Shown one piece after another: positions 1 to 14,000 of a stretch of 64,000 bases of DNA. The stretch comes from Holothuria scabra (taxonomy: Eukaryota > Echinodermata > Holothuroidea > Aspidochirotida > Holothuriidae), in NCBI GenBank assembly GCA_037179385.1, contig CM074179.1, positions 2,356,001 to 2,420,000 on the forward strand, read 5' to 3'. Every line of letters starts with the position of its first letter. Position 1 is the stretch's first letter. Made by a program: the position numbers and the translations under genes. The notes beneath the pieces are model-generated. The model ran no database searches and was not told where the DNA came from. It saw only the letters and a list, made by a program, of their open reading frames with translations.

Positions 1-409
1 GACTTCAGCATCTTGGGATTACCACCCTGGAGTTGAGACGGAAGGACCGTACAGGCCCAGCGACATGCTTATATTTTCAAATTTCTTTTTTGACCGTCAC
101 AATGATCCTCTTTTGTCTTGTAGTTAATTTAAAGGTTTAAACTGGTAATTCTCGGGTTCGTGGGCTCGTGGTCACAGTAAAAAGCTTTTTAAGTGTCTCG
201 CAGTGCTTGTTATTAGAAGTTCAGTTTCTCGAGAGTTGCTGGTTTTAAAGATCCGCCGTAAAACTATGTTGATTGAAAATTTCCGTAGCTTAGCTAGTGG
301 CGGGGACCGCGGAGTACACAGTGGCGTGCCGGTGACGTATGCAGGAAGCAATTTGAAAGTGGAAGTGGAATAATTACATAATATATCAGGTGAAAGGGAG
401 GAGGAGATC
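1..409. other. Unassigned left edge
   Basis: No gene can be assigned. Bases 2-130 are open in one forward frame but resemble nothing I recognise. Bases 295-375 are richer in CpG than the surroundings, with a CRE-like tgacgta and two ggaagtg motifs. They could be a promoter, perhaps of the host gene, but nothing seen proves transcription. Confidence 0.25.
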
Positions 410-417
410 CCATAAGA
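410..417. repeat. Left target-site duplication of hAT-like element
   Basis: CCATAAGA, identical to 5952-5959. Confidence 0.7.
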
Positions 418-3400
418 CAGTGATTCTCAACCTCGGGTCCGTGGACCCCCAGCAGTCCGTGGAGCTTGTTTGGGGGGTCCGTGAAAGGCCAAGGGTTCTG
501 TGGGGTCCGTCGAAAAATAGGGGTCCGTCGAAAAATTAGGGTCTGCAAAAGCTGCAGTGCTTTGAAAATTTCAAACGAAAAATCGTGGGCGTAATATTAA
601 ATTATCAAATCACACAAGACGTACTCCTTAAATCAGAGGCCACGGAGCCAAATCTAAAGTGCGGGGGCTAATCATCGAAGCCGCCTAATAAGTCCAATAA
701 AATAAATGCAGTTTAAGACGGTTCAAAATGCACTTTAAGGCGGCCCAAAATGCCCACAGCAAAAAAAGTGGGGGGCTAAAGCCCCCTAACACCCCCTCCC
801 CCCATCTCCGCGGTTCCTGTAACTACGGTAGTGAGCGTCCTTGTAGCTTGAATAAATTTTCGTAGTCATAACAGCAAGTAAAGACCTCTTTAATTCACCG
901 TATTCACCGCAAAGTACGTAAACAAGTTATGCTACTATGAGATACCAATCACTTACGATTTTGAACTTCGTTGAACAGCGAACTCATGGTCGCTGTTCAA
1001 CGAACTTGGTCAAATCGGGTCTTATTGTCCACATTTATATACCCGCTTTTTATCTGTCTACCCACTACGATACAATTTCCCTGAACTGCCAACTTCAAAG
1101 CCCGTGGAAAACCCAAGTTAATATAATACAACTGAATGTTCACACATGCCAGCTCCAACGATGCAATCCAACCACGATGAGAAGGCGATGTACGCATTTT
1201 GCGTGAAGTATCTTCGAATAATATCGATATGGACATATATTCGCAAGCTTGACAGCGTAACGGATTACATTGAAGGTAGTGTGACATGTCAACAAAATGA
1301 CCTGAACTTTTCTAAGGAAAGATCCGTTGAAATTTTTCAATATCTTTTACGGTTTTCAAGATACACCTCTTCAAAGTTTGAATGTTTCTAAAGCAAGTTG
1401 TTGCTTATGCAAAAATAATGACGTTCAGTGTTGCAAAGTGTTGACATTGCTTTTGTTAACCCTTTATTAATTACCGGGTATGTCTCAATTACTCAGCTAA
1501 TAGTTTATGGTTTGGTAATTGATACTCACAATTTTCAAGGTAACAATTCAAACTTCCAAAATAATACCCTCAGTACAAACTAATGTTACAACTGTCCAAT
1601 TGAAATAGATATTGTAAAAACAAAGGATAACATTAGCCATATAGCATGTCCCTCTCATGACATCACAATATTTGTATATTGAGCTCATATTTATTGATGA
1701 TGGAGTGCAAATCAGAAATTGCCCTGTAAAATGGTCAATTTTTGACGGATTTTGATGGGCATTGTGGCCATTTTCCTGGTTTTTTATGCTTTTTACATAA
1801 AATAGCAAATTTTGTCATTTTCATGTCACACAACCTTTAAATAAATTGTTTGCCCTCCAAGATTTCGATTTGCCATCACTCTCAACGCAATATGACAAAG
1901 GGCTTAACGTTTTATCACGATAAAAGGTTCATTTTTATTGTTTCTGATTTCTGCTATTAATTTGGTAGCAGAAGAGCAATGTTGTTTATTTTTCTGATGT
2001 GAATGAAGTACTGGCTTTCAATGGTCGGACATGAATGGCGGAGAAGGTAGGAACAAGTAACCCCGGCATTAAAATAGTACGGTAGTTTCTGTTTTTAAGG
2101 GCATCCGAACTATAGAGTCTTTCACTACCCTACAACTGTATGATAATGAACAAGTCATGACAATTGAACAAATATCAGATTATAGAAATGACTTGATAAT
2201 AGCAGTATTATTAAAGCTCGCAGTACCCATGCGCGTTCGCAAGGGGGCACTTGCCCCCCCCCCCTGGAAAATCAAACGCGAAAAATTAATGAAAAAATAA
2301 CATAAGTAATTAAAAGTAAATCATCCAAATATCTTCACTCATAGCGTCAGTTTCTACTCGTGAAATATGCGGAAATTTGATCAGGAATAGCAAAAGAGAA
2401 GATGGTATGCTGAATAGTGAAATCGTAATTTGGGGACCATCGTTCGTGATATCTATTGGAAACTTGTAATTGTAAAAACTATGCCAAAATTGTACTAGCT
2501 AGTTGTCAGGTATGTAGTGTGCATATGGCATTCGACCATTGATGAATGCGTTGGTCTTAGTTTGGTCCTCTTGCTGATCTCAAGTGGCGACGCGCGCATG
2601 TAACTGGGATGTACAATGTGAATATGGGGTGGGGGTTGGGTATGATTCATAATTGGGTAACGGACATGGGCCTATATAGGCCGTTTGACAGTTGTAAGTT
2701 TTATCGTGCATAAGCGTGGGAGGCCGTGACCGAGAGGCAGATTTCCCTTCAACAATTTTTTACATTGAAAAATCTAAAAATTTTAAAATTACAGACATGA
2801 AAGTCCTGTTTCAGGGCTCATGGCTACATGCAGCTTAGAACACTCGCCAAGTGTCGTTTCCGGCCATCTGGAGGGTTTGTAAGCCCCAAAATTTTCTTGT
2901 CCGCTCCGCGCCAACCGATGGTGTCGCTCCGCTTAGATAGTGTACGCAATTCAATCATCCATGAATGTCCTCCCCCCCCCCCCCCTTGAAAAAAATCTGC
3001 GGACGCCCATGCCAGTACCTGTATATTCCGGTTTTCCTTGAAGTTTCAAGCAAAACTATGTTTTCACATTTCCTCAATAAATTTTTCATTTCATTAGGTG
3101 CTTCTTTTAAATTCTATGTTAGACATGGGCATACAAAAATCCATTTTGCACCAAATAGTAACTTAATGGGACAAAATTTTATGCCTGTATGTGTGGCTCA
3201 TACCTTGGTAGGGAGATTAAATTTTCACCAATTCGATTCAATTTCAAATTATAATTTTCTCAACTCAAGTACTAGATCAGTGTCTTGGCCTGCATGGGGA
3301 CAGAGGACTATTGCCCACGCCCGGGCCTTCTGAAAAGTGCATGAAAAATTCGGAAATTTGCCAAATGACAAGCAAGTTAACTTCAGTGCGATTCCCCAAT

Positions 3401-3997
3401 TTTTCCTCCATAACATTCCGAATCCTTTCCTATATGTAAGCTCCATTTTTGTATTGATTTGTTTTAAAAAGGAAACATTTTCCGCGCGTTTCTCTCGCCC
3501 AAACTATTGCGATCTCTAGGCCTACAGCAGTAAGTGTTCGCTCATATCAATCTGGTAAACATTTCCTGTTTTTTTTCACAAATAGGCTCTTAATTTTAAT
3601 ATATTTTGTGAAGAAAAAAAGGATTTTTTAAATGTCACCATGAAGCATAACTTCCCGCGCAATTATCAAATAATTTCAAATTTCCTTACAGAAAACCCAG
3701 AATCTAAAATATTTTGCAAGCTCCATGTTAACAAATATTTGTTAAAAAAAACCCCCAAATTTTGGCGCGCTCCGCAAATTAAGCTTCTAATGTTCACACT
3801 TTCAAAATAAAATTGAAATATTTGTTTGCCCCTCCCCCTTCTCTGAAAAAAAAACTGGTCTAGCTACGCCGCTGAGTAAGATCATCCGATCCGTATTCAA
3901 TAACAAAGTTTCCCGAGCCTTTTGAATGTCGCTCAGAGGCCCCAATTCGCACTCCTTAAATAACATTTTGTAAGAACAACGATCTTCAGTCTTGATC

Positions 3998-4170
3998 TTC
4001 ACTCTAAAATCAAAAGAGTGAACTTAGTCGCTCTTTGATCAAGTGAAAAGTGTAAATTCACTCCATTAGAGTGATAATTCACTCCAAAAAGAGTGAAGTT
4101 CCCTCCAAAAAGAGTGAAATTCAATAGAGGGAGATCGAGGGAACATTCACTCTTCCACGAGTGCCTGCAA
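3998..4170. repeat. Short inverted and direct repeats of cactc/gagtg units
   Basis: Units such as ttcactccaaaaagagtgaa recur four or more times with small changes. Each is an inverted repeat (TTCACTC with GAGTGAA). This looks like a MITE or a snap-back tandem inside the hAT-like element. Confidence 0.5.
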
Positions 4171-4395
4171 TGATCGCTCTTTTTTTTTTAAAGCGATCAC
4201 TGTGGGCACTCAATCAAGAGATTTTCTTTTCGTCGAAGAGGGGTCCCCTTAAAATATAGACCTATTTCCAAATAGCAATTACAGTGATTTGCATATCGAA
4301 AAGTTTCGATCATAAACCTCCCAAATGCGTTACAGTGTGCGGGCGCATTTTGCAATTTTAGGTTTTTTGCTTTATGTAATTTTCGGGGTTGTGTC

Positions 4396-4701
4396 TTAAA
4401 GGCCCAGTTCTCTCACCCCCAAACAGTATCAATTCTCCTAACCTTCTTTGTGAAGCCCCTCCCACAATTGTCTGAAATTCATCCTCATCCAGATACAATA
4501 TCAGTTTATTGTTTCAGGGTAAGTAAAGAAAAACTCAATTTATATAATCAAAACACCTTCAGTACCGTTCATGCTGTATAATATAAGCTTTGGCACTCTG
4601 CATTGTTTGAATTAGCTGTCAGTCAAAGAGGTGAGCCAATTGAGAATTTCGGTACCCGGGTACCAAAATTGTTATTTGGGGTGAGAGGTTTGGCCCTTTA
4701 A
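4396..4701. mobile_element. TTAA-flanked MITE, copy 1
   Basis: About 306 bp including TTAA at both ends (4396-4399 and 4698-4701). Termini are inverted: left aggcccagttctctcacccc, right in reverse complement agggccaaacctctcacccc. No coding sequence. Two further copies lie at 21871-22458 and about 23385-23690. TTAA targets suggest a piggyBac-type source, though the terminal bases are not the classic CCC. Confidence 0.72.
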
Positions 4702-5159
4702 GTATCTGGCTATGCTGGATTTGTGGTATTCATACTATTGCTCATCTAGTGAATGTAGTTTTGACTGGACACACCCCTTACTTTTGTCGTTAACCATTAG
4801 GCCAATATATGGGATTTGATGTGTATGGGCTAAAAAACGTTTTTCATCCCAATTTTACATAATTTAGAGGATAAGCCTGGCACTTCTAGCCACAAATATA
4901 TTGACACGGCAAAACGCGTTTCTGGGAGCTGCATGTCACAGGTAACAGGGGGAGAAGTATTGGTTTTATTTGGATTTAAATTTTGTGGTAAAACGTGTGT
5001 AGTAAAGGCATAAAATTGCCATTATTTTGGGGAAATTCCCAAATTATGACGTCACAGATTTTTGAAATCGTCAAAAAACATGTATTTCGAATAAAACTCG
5101 GCATTTCATGAGTTCCTCTCACCCGACATATCATTCCAACGCATAACCGATTTAGCTTC

Positions 5160-5735
5160 CCTTAATTGGGTGGAGATGGCTCGGTAGTTTGAGCGTACTG
5201 CCTTACATGCTGAAGGTCCCCGGATCAAATCCGGTGGAACCACTTGGAAATTTTTCGGGGTCTAAAAATTAGCTTGTTCAGCATAGCTGTTCACAGTGAT
5301 GCTGAGGGGGTTTAAAAATTTGTGAATATGATTACAAAATTGGGTATTTGGTTGTCCGTTTCAGGAAGTTGTCCGACTCAGGAAGTTGTCCGCTTGCTCA
5401 GTTCAGCTGTTGAGCAGTGGTGCAGAGCAAGTATAACCTCCACCCCCTCCAGCCTTTGGGAAAGTGGCTAAAGACTGGGGATACGCTCACGTCCGTCGGA
5501 TGGCCACGTGGCGGTCCCGGGAGCAGGGTTGGGAGCGATTAGTACACGCCTGCCTCGTTGCCTCTGAGCACTAGTCGAAAAGAGAGGCGAAGTTCGCCGG
5601 TGTTCATCCACACTCACTCCAGATGGCATTGGATCTTCGATGAGTCAAATGATTCGGGCCTGGACTTAAGGGCATCTTATGGGGCCTTGGCCCTCCTTTG
5701 CCCTTCAACCTGTTATGTTATGTTATGTTATGTTA
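5160..5735 (+). mobile_element. tRNA-derived SINE with (TTATG)n tail
   Basis: The head at about 5168-5240 has pol III promoter boxes: an A-box-like tggctcggtagtttgagc and a B-box-like ggatcaaatcc. A body of about 470 bp follows, ending in four to five ttatg units (about 5712-5733). TTAATT occurs near both ends and may be the target duplication. The 3' part of the tRNA-like head does not pair into an acceptor stem, so this is not a functional tRNA gene. Confidence 0.65.
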
Positions 5736-5951
5736 ATTAGAACATTTTTGTACAAAACTTTTCGATAGGCCTATGCTGGGATAGAGTTTTGATTGTACGT
5801 CAATTTTCACAATAGTAAAATGCATGCCATTGACAAAAATGACAAACACCAGAACTCTATCCTACAATCCTTTTTAATTGTTATTTGGAAAAAGGTATAT
5901 GGGAAAGCCTAAGGGGGTCCGTGGATGAAAAAATTAGGTTGAGAACCTAGA

Positions 5952-5959
5952 CCATAAGA
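5952..5959. repeat. Right target-site duplication of hAT-like element
   Basis: CCATAAGA, identical to 410-417. Confidence 0.7.
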
Positions 5960-7934
5960 TACAGCTAGGCCTGCAGTCCAAACCCAAAAATAAGCAATTC
6001 ACTAGTAGTACTTCACTAATGTGTACCGCAGGTTAACTTCCACTTTTTAAAGACTGTCCGGAACTCTTGTCAAAAGTTTCTTCAATGGTTTCACTATTAG
6101 GACGCTGAGGAGAAATACAAAATTCGGGCAAAATTTTGCTGTAACCGACCAAAATGTAATATATTTTAGGCGAAAAAGTCATCGTTGCAATTTTCCTTAC
6201 AAAATAGCCTACTTTTTGGTTGAAGTTATTTCCAGCTTTTGACAGATGTCTTTGTGGAATTAATTACATACTGTACTTGAGCACAAAGCAGGATCGGATC
6301 AACAAAAACAGTAGCCTACTGTGACGATCAAGAGAGAATACGCGATGTGGGATCCTTGAAGTCTTTGCTAATCGCGAAGAACATTGAATCATAGCTGTTT
6401 CAAATCCAGGCTTAGGTCTACAAGTGTTATTGGAACAAAATGGTTATTAAATTTTCGTAGAATTTCAGTTTAAGTTTGAATGCTAGCTAACCCTGGTCTT
6501 TAGCGTCAATCTAACGTGAGGCCTAACGTTAGGCCTATCCAAGGCAAGGCTTACGTTAGGCCAGTCGTTACAAATATTCTCGCACAATTGGTGGTTTCGC
6601 TAAGATATGCGAAGGAAAGGATAACGTTAGGCTCACACACACTGGTTGTCCAAAGCCTAGAGTGAATATACAAGGCTAATACCACTTTCTATCCCAATTA
6701 GCATAGCTACTGTGCATTATTTATGTTCTGCAAAATTCAGAACCAATAAGTAGCTAGCCATTGGTCAAAAATATCTCACTTCTAAAATTCTCAGACCATC
6801 CTACTGTACTGCAGCCTACAGTAGGCTACTGGTCATGATTTCCCAGACATTGCCTAGGCCTAGACCTAACCTATAATATTGTAAAATTGTAATACTTAAC
6901 CAAACCTAGCCTAGCTCTAAGTTTGGTGGGGTGGATTGTTGAGTGGGCGTCTGTTAAGTGCGCATCTGTATTGTCAAAACATGTAAAAATCGTGAAATGA
7001 CAGGGCTCATAGGTGTGCATTCCACAGTAATCTAGGCCTAGGCTATACAAGAGCTTATTACAAAGTGTATGTTTTCTCCCATACCACATGAGACTAGAAC
7101 TCCCTGCATGAAGATTTTATTAAAGATTGGGCCTAGCCTATAGCTTATCAAATATTCCAAAAAGTCATAAATATTGTTAAGGCCAAGGGAATGAAAGTTG
7201 TAGATTTGTGTCCAGAAAACTTCAAATAGCCTATCCTTTTATGGCCTCAACAGTTTGTACTTTAAAAATTAGTCCAACCAGCCTGCCAATTAGGTATCAG
7301 GAGCTTGAGTCTTGGAAACTTGGCCATGATCTTCAACAGGAAGTAGTGTCAATGAGGGGCATAGCCAGGATTGTGTCATGGGGAGGGTTTTGGTGTCATG
7401 GGGGGGGGGGGGTTGTTTGGGGCACGGTATGAGGGAAAAGTCTAAGGGTAGAGAGAAAAGAACTGCCATTTTAGGTGTTATGCATGGCAAGGTTGGATCA
7501 TGGGGGGGTTCTAACCCCCAAAACCTTCCATGTGGCTGTGCCACTGGCATCAATATGCAGTACTCAAGCATGATGTAAGCTTCTTTTACACAGGACTCTG
7601 GCCATGTGGGAAAGTGTGGGGAAGGAAAGTACATACTTCTGGTTGTTAGAAGTCAATTTTATTAGAAATCATAGCATTAGGCCTTGAGTTACTGTTGGTT
7701 ACAAGATGAGAGAAGGATAGGAATATTTGATTTCAGGAGTGGTTCAAGCAATTTGATCAGGTGCAAAACCACCTGAACCATTGCCCCAGAAGAGTTTATT
7801 CATTCATAATTAAAAATAGAAACAAACCCATCCAGTGTCCAGAATTGGCGCAACTGGTGGATGACAACAAGTTATGCTTTTATGTAGCCTAAAATTTGGT
7901 CAAATTAGTTTCTTTTCCTTTTTTTTTTAATCAG
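5960..7934. other. Sequence before the first recognised CABIN1 exon
   Basis: No supported gene. The 5' UTR and start codon of the host gene could lie here or further left; no candidate exon stands out. It contains repeated taacgt/aggcct motifs (about 6508-6560), an 11-base G run near 7401, and repeat-like DNA at 7340-7560. Confidence 0.4.
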
Positions 7935-8018
7935 ATTAGCATCTCTGCGCTGACTGAGTTCAGTAGTGATGATGACAGTGATGATGAACCACTGGCTGAA
8001 GCTACCAAAGAAGCAAAG
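7935..8018 (+). CDS. CABIN1: CABIN1 exon 1 of those seen
   Basis: 84 nt, phase 0 in and out, after a T-rich tract ending in cag. It encodes ISISALTEF and an acidic Asp/Ser stretch ([10 protein letters not shown]). It aligns with the extreme N-terminus of vertebrate Cabin1, so only a few residues, including the initiator Met, should lie upstream. Confidence 0.85.
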
Positions 8019-11000
8019 GTTTGTCACTTACTTCATTGTTGTAGAGGAGGATGAGGATTAGGGAAGGAGATCATTGTTCTCTAGGAAGAGATGGTAGGGA
8101 TATTGTACTGTAGTGCATGACTCACCAAGTTTTTGAATTTAAGTATCAATGTACAGTTGGTGGAAGGGGATGTGATCAATGGAAGGGGGCATTGTTGGGA
8201 CAGGTAGGGGTTGTGCAGGATTTCCATAGTCATGGAAAACCTGCAAAAGTCGTGAAAATTTGGACAATACTGTACTTTTATGGCTTGGAGAGGTCTTAAA
8301 TTCAGGGTTATGTGAGGTTGCAGAAAAGCCATGGAATTTCCACTTGTAACCAACATCAATTGCTCCATTTTCACTCATACTCATCAAAGTGTGTTCTTAC
8401 TTATTTATAATATCAAAATCTGGTTTTGTCATTTTTTTTTTGGCAAAATTTTGAAAGGAAGGACCAGAAAACTCCCCATTTGGTTCTGGTGTAAATCCCG
8501 CACAAGTCATAAAAATTGATTTCACAAAAAGTGTAGAAAAACTGGTTTAATAGCCTGGCTTTACAGTAGCTTGAAGTTATTGAAAGAGGGGGAAAGAACC
8601 AGGTTGACAAAGTGGAATTATGAATGGTAAAAGAAATTGGTGATGAGAATTAACATGGAGTGTTGGGACTGGTTAGTAGGATAAGGTTGTTTTGTTCATT
8701 AAATTTTGTAAAAAAGATTTCATGCTTGGGAAGTTTGCACAGTATGCATCATATCCAGGGATGTACATACGTGCTCACTCCTGCATATTTAGTTAACAAT
8801 TTATAGGGCTAAGCTGTTACTTGAAACTCATTTTGAAGCAACAATAAAATCTGGCATATTCCCTCTTATTTCTCCTACAAGTATCATTCGTGATATTTTA
8901 GAATATAATATTACACATTGGCACTCAAGGTAAACCAAGAACTGCAAGATTATTTGTACAGCTATGAACGTTTAGCAAAATAACTAAACATTTAATCTAA
9001 AAAAAATTGCAATCGTTTTGGGATTAATCGCGATTACCTTATCACAAAGAAATAATTTCAGTATGTAGTGATTGATACAGAGTGTAATGCAGAAATAATA
9101 ATAGTTGTTATCTTGCATGTTAAATCAAATTATTCTGAAAATTTGAAGCCTACAAGGTTCGATTTGCCCAGAATGTTCCATTTTAAGTAACAAAAACCTG
9201 GGATCATGAGTACACAAATGAATAAAAAACTGTCAAAAAACAGGTTTTGCAATTAATCGCTGGAAGCTTTGTACTAAGCATTTATTTTACATGCGATCGT
9301 TTAGCGATTAATGGCTACACATTCACAGCCCTAATTATTTGTGAATTTCACTATTTTTTGTGAAAAATTTTGTCTCATGATTCTCAAAGGCCTTTATGAA
9401 ATAGGAATGTGTACTATTGTGTCACACTAATCAAAATAAGGATGACTGCATTTTACCTTTAAGTCTTAAACAAATCAAAGGAATGAAGACTGGATAAAGA
9501 CATGAGCATTTGTGTGGAAGATAAACTATACAACAGTTTCTCAGGGGCAAGCAATACATGCAGTTTGAAGGTGGGACCCATTCAGCTCAGTAACAGATAT
9601 CCACCTTTACTAATAAGAAAAATTTTGGCAAATTGAATTTCTTAAAAATTGCAAAATATGTATACATTTCTCATCAGAGAGGTAAGGTGTGAGTATGTAG
9701 ATGTTTACATTCTTCATGAATATGCATGATAGTACCCTTTCTAATTTGCATGTATTGTATATTTGCAGGAATCTGAAGCATTTGCATTGTACAACCAAGC
9801 TCTGCATGAACAACGAAGTACCAACTACAAACAGGCGGAAAACCTATACCACCGTCTCCTGCAGTCCCGGTTCCTTTCAGAGGTAGTGGCAAAGAACTTT
9901 GACACAAAGTATACATAGGGGCATGTTGGAATTGGAAAGGCGGAGAGGTGGATGGAGGGGAAACTTTGTATTTTAATTTCTAGAGGGGTCATTTTCAACA
10001 GAAGTAGGGAGATGGGATCAGACAGGGTCTTTGTCTTTGATCATTTGGAAATAAGAACTGCTTATGCTGGGGTCCCAGGATCCCTCCTAATCATTACAGA
10101 GTGATGATCTTTAAAAACTTGCTTTGCCTGGTAGTAAATATAGGTTTGAAGTCTGCAGCATCGTCTCTTTAATTTAGACATTTTAGTGTTTTAGTGTAAA
10201 AAGGTATTTTCATATAGTTTAAACTATTAATCTGCAGTGAGTGTGTAAATACATGTCCAGATAAGACCTTCTTACTACAGGTTTAAAACAGATACATAAA
10301 CACATGCGTTTATCTGGAGAATCGTCTAGACATCAGTGTGAAGGTCATCATGTCCTATACAGTAACTTTATTTCAAGGCTTAAAGGGCTGAAGCAGTTAC
10401 TCAAGATTTATCTCAACAAATTTCCTCCTCTTTCTCTTCCAAGTGTCCTTTCATGATAGTTAGGACATAAATATAAATATCCAAGGTTGAACCAAGCAGT
10501 GACTCTGCACAAATTTGACAATTGAGTGATTAAACTTTTGTCACCTGATTCCCAAGAGCCATTCATGAAGTGGGATGATCCACTACCAATCCAGGTTTTG
10601 GTGATCACACCTTGATTTTCAGAAAAATATATGGTTGTTCTTTGGGCAACCATTTCACTTTTCGCAATTGTCCTCAAGGGAAATTTGGTTGTCCAGAACA
10701 TTTTTTGTACAAACTACAAAGCAGTGAGTTCGTTCATGCAAGTGGTCTTGAAAAAAACAAGATGTGATGTTTGAGAGGTAAAACACTGAAGTCTGAAATA
10801 TTGTATGATGGGAAATGTGGAAAGAGTAGTTTAGTCACCATTAAAATCTTTAATCAGATAAAAGCAACATACAGGCTGCTTTTCATTGTTTGCAGACAAA
10901 AATGGTTGTTCACCAGACAAAAATAGTTGTCCATCGAACAGCCAAACTTTAAACTTTTGGTTGTCCACATGGAATTTTAGTTGTCCCGGACAACAGGGCA

Positions 11001-14000
11001 ACCACGAAAATGAGCCCTGGTCACCTCATTTGCCCTGTAAGGGTGGGTTAGAATTGAAAACATGTAAGGTATTGGATCAAGAAATGAATTTTGTGCAAAA
11101 AGAAAAATAAAGAAAAAGAAATCAAGACCAGGTGATAAGATAGAAACTGTTTGAGATTTTCAGTTTGTCATTTCATTCAGGTTGAAACCCCTGAAGAGGA
11201 TAATGAACCTTTGGTGGACCCAGCAGCCATATTAAAATACTCAGCTTATAAGAACCTTGGTAACTTGGCCCTACAGAGGGGAGACAAGAAGCAGGCAGCT
11301 GAGTATTTATTGGAGGTATGTGAATGAAATAGATCTAGGTACTGTGTTTGTTTTGCAAAAAATTTTCATAACTTGAAAACCAGTATTTACAAATAGAGAA
11401 TGATAGACAATTTTAAGTATGACAGTGTGCTAGCTTTCTTATACGGGTAATATGGTCATGGAAAATCTGGAAATGCAGGTATCATGGAAATTTAGAGGCT
11501 GGGAAAAGTCTTGAAATTAAGGGAAATTGTTTTAAATCCTGGAGAAGTCATGAAAATTTTCACAATGATGTTGTTCCATTCTTGTTATATCAAAGTGTAA
11601 TATCCCTTATAGTATGATAATTTATTCTTTTCCATCTCAAAGTTTATGTAATTTTATACAAGACATCAAGATGAAAGTCATCAGTTAGGTTATATTAGAC
11701 AGGGGGAGATACTTCGACTTATAACCTTGTATTTTAATCTCGCAGAAACCACAACCCTTTTTCCAGTTGTGGGACACTAACAGTTATTATTAAAACTATG
11801 CAAAATGTGCAAGTGATAGACATCTCAATGTAATTAAAGGGGCATGTGCAGGGTGTATATCAAGCACAAGTTTCTCACAGAAAGAAATGCAGTTTACTTG
11901 TTGAACAAAATTTAATGTCTCTTGCAATGAATGTATACTACTTTTCAGTTGGAAATGAAACTATTGCTGGAGCTTGTTGGTGAGACTACTAGTTAAAGGG
12001 CGATTAAAGATTCTTTGTAATGTTGGTCCATTTAAGTAAAAGATTTCCCTTGTCATGAACGAATAGGGTTGGTTTTCTGGAAAAGCTGTACCTGTTTGAT
12101 AGAAAACATTAAAAAATGAATTTGCCTTTATTCTTAAATATTTTTCAAATTTATTTTTCAGGCAGTAAGCCTGGACTCTACTGATGTCAGCCTCTGGTTT
12201 AAGATTGGTCAAGTCGCTGTTCAGTTAATTCATCTTCCTCTGGCTAATATCAGTTTCAGAGAAGGCCTTCATCGTAATCCCAATCATTGGCCATGTTTGG
12301 ATAATGTCATCACAGTATTGTATGCTATCAGTGATTACTCTAGTAAGTGTATTTGGGCTACCTGGTTGTACAGTTTATTATTCTGTTGGTTTCTACTGTA
12401 CATGCATATTTATACATTTTCAAGTTGAATATTCATCAGTCTCAGCATGATGCACTTTCAAGAATGGAACAAAAATTAAGTTGAATATTTAGTAAGTATT
12501 TCTTAACATGTTACAATTTCAACATGAAACATAATGAACTTTCTCATGTTGAGTGTAAAGTTAAAGCAGTATTTACTACTTGCAGGTTTGGTTGGAACAT
12601 ACCATTTCCTTGTAATGATCAATTATTTGAGCTTCCCCTTGTATGTGTCTTCACACCCATTGTTTTAGCCAGAGCTCAAAATAAATGGGTAATTCCCCAA
12701 TTCCAAAATTGTGGGGGGGGGGGGGAAGGGTTAGATATGCCCATATAAGACCCTAATGCAATCACATCATGTTTGTAGAGAAACAGTGTAAGAAGTTTGT
12801 GGAGATGGACATTTTATTTGTGTGACTTGTGCGGGAGTTGCACATCAGGTTACCTTTGTCCAGACCGCTCCTTGGAAGGCCTTGCAACAATTGTAGATGT
12901 TTTTGCCTTTCCTACTCTCTGGTGAACTGTTGCCAGATCTGTTCCTTGGTATTTTTATTGCCACATGTTGCCAAATCATTTACCACAGTGCATAGATTTA
13001 GTTAATGTACTTGATCCAATTTGTGACCTTGAATAAATTTTTTTTGTCATCTAGTTTTTGGTGACTGGTCTGTGATCTCTTCTCTACTTTTCCTTGAGAT
13101 CATATGTAGTATTAATTCTATTCAGGCAGTCTAGGATGAAGCCATACATGAAAGTCAAGAGTTTTGTCAATTAAGTTTGTCGTGCGTTCAGGGAAAAGCT
13201 CCTTCGTTGAGCAGAATTCCTCTGGGAGTACCATATTGTCTGGCCCTTTAGCTCTTTGCCAGAGAGTAAAGTGGACTTTGGACAAAGTCATCCTAACTTC
13301 TGAAGGTATGGTCAGGGCAAGAAGAAATATTTATTTATACCCAGCAAAAAAACCAAGTCTCCCACAATTTGAACATTATTTTAGGTACAAAATTAGTCAA
13401 ATTCCCTTCTGCAATAGTTCCCCTCGAATACCTATTTTCCCTGCAAGGAGCTTTCCAAATTGCTGATTTTTTTCGACCCATCAAAATAGCAATGTGGTAA
13501 TTTATTTTTATTTGAAAGTGAAATTTTTTGCATTTGTTTCAGGTTGTCTTTTATACGTTTCCAAAATTCTGGAGAGAGATTCAAAGCATATCAAAGGTAG
13601 GTGTGGTTTATCAATTGAGAACTGTTTGCAATACTTTTGACATTGTGACAGTTTTAATTTTATTTCTTCAGCAATGTGGTGGTATATTTCATGTTGCAAA
13701 CCAAGGTGTATTGGGATCATAATGACACCCTTTTAGGTTCCTTGCTGAAGTTAGTTAGTTAGATAGAGTTTTACGGCCCAGTTTCCAACCTATTGGTTCA
13801 AGTTGAGCCGACCACAGCCTTTTTTCAAGTTGTGGCTCACTGGCTTGTTTTCCCTACTCCATTGCTTATGTGGAGCATCACGCACAATGGCAGTAGGTTC
13901 CATTTTTAGAGTCTTTGGTATGACTCGACCTGGGAAGCGAACCCGGGCCTTCCGCGTGAGAGGCGGATTCCTTGCTGAAGGCAGACAAGAAATCTATGTG

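Larger units (their letters stand above)
418..5951. mobile_element. 5.5-kb hAT-like element without transposase
   Basis: Identical 8-bp direct repeats CCATAAGA flank the element at 410-417 and 5952-5959, the target-site duplication length of hAT transposons. The left end reads CAGTGATTCTCAACC; the right end in reverse complement reads TCTAGGTTCTCAACC, and both ends continue into GGACCCCC-rich DNA. No transposase frame is visible. The interior is non-coding and holds younger insertions: a TTAA MITE at 4396-4701 and a SINE at about 5160-5735. It is probably a non-autonomous element enlarged by nested insertion. Confidence 0.72.

Noticed and set aside
266..373. 35-codon ATG frame at the left edge, followed by a gtgaaa donor-like site
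   Set aside because: Tempting as a first exon of CABIN1, but the frame ends in TAA before the donor and no sequence links it to exon 1.
5168..5240. Possible tRNA gene
   Set aside because: A and B boxes are present but the acceptor stem does not pair and the sequence continues into a SINE body with a TTATG tail.
13164..13466. 100-codon plus-strand open frame
   Set aside because: Lies wholly in intron 4, resembles no family and has no splice link to the host gene.
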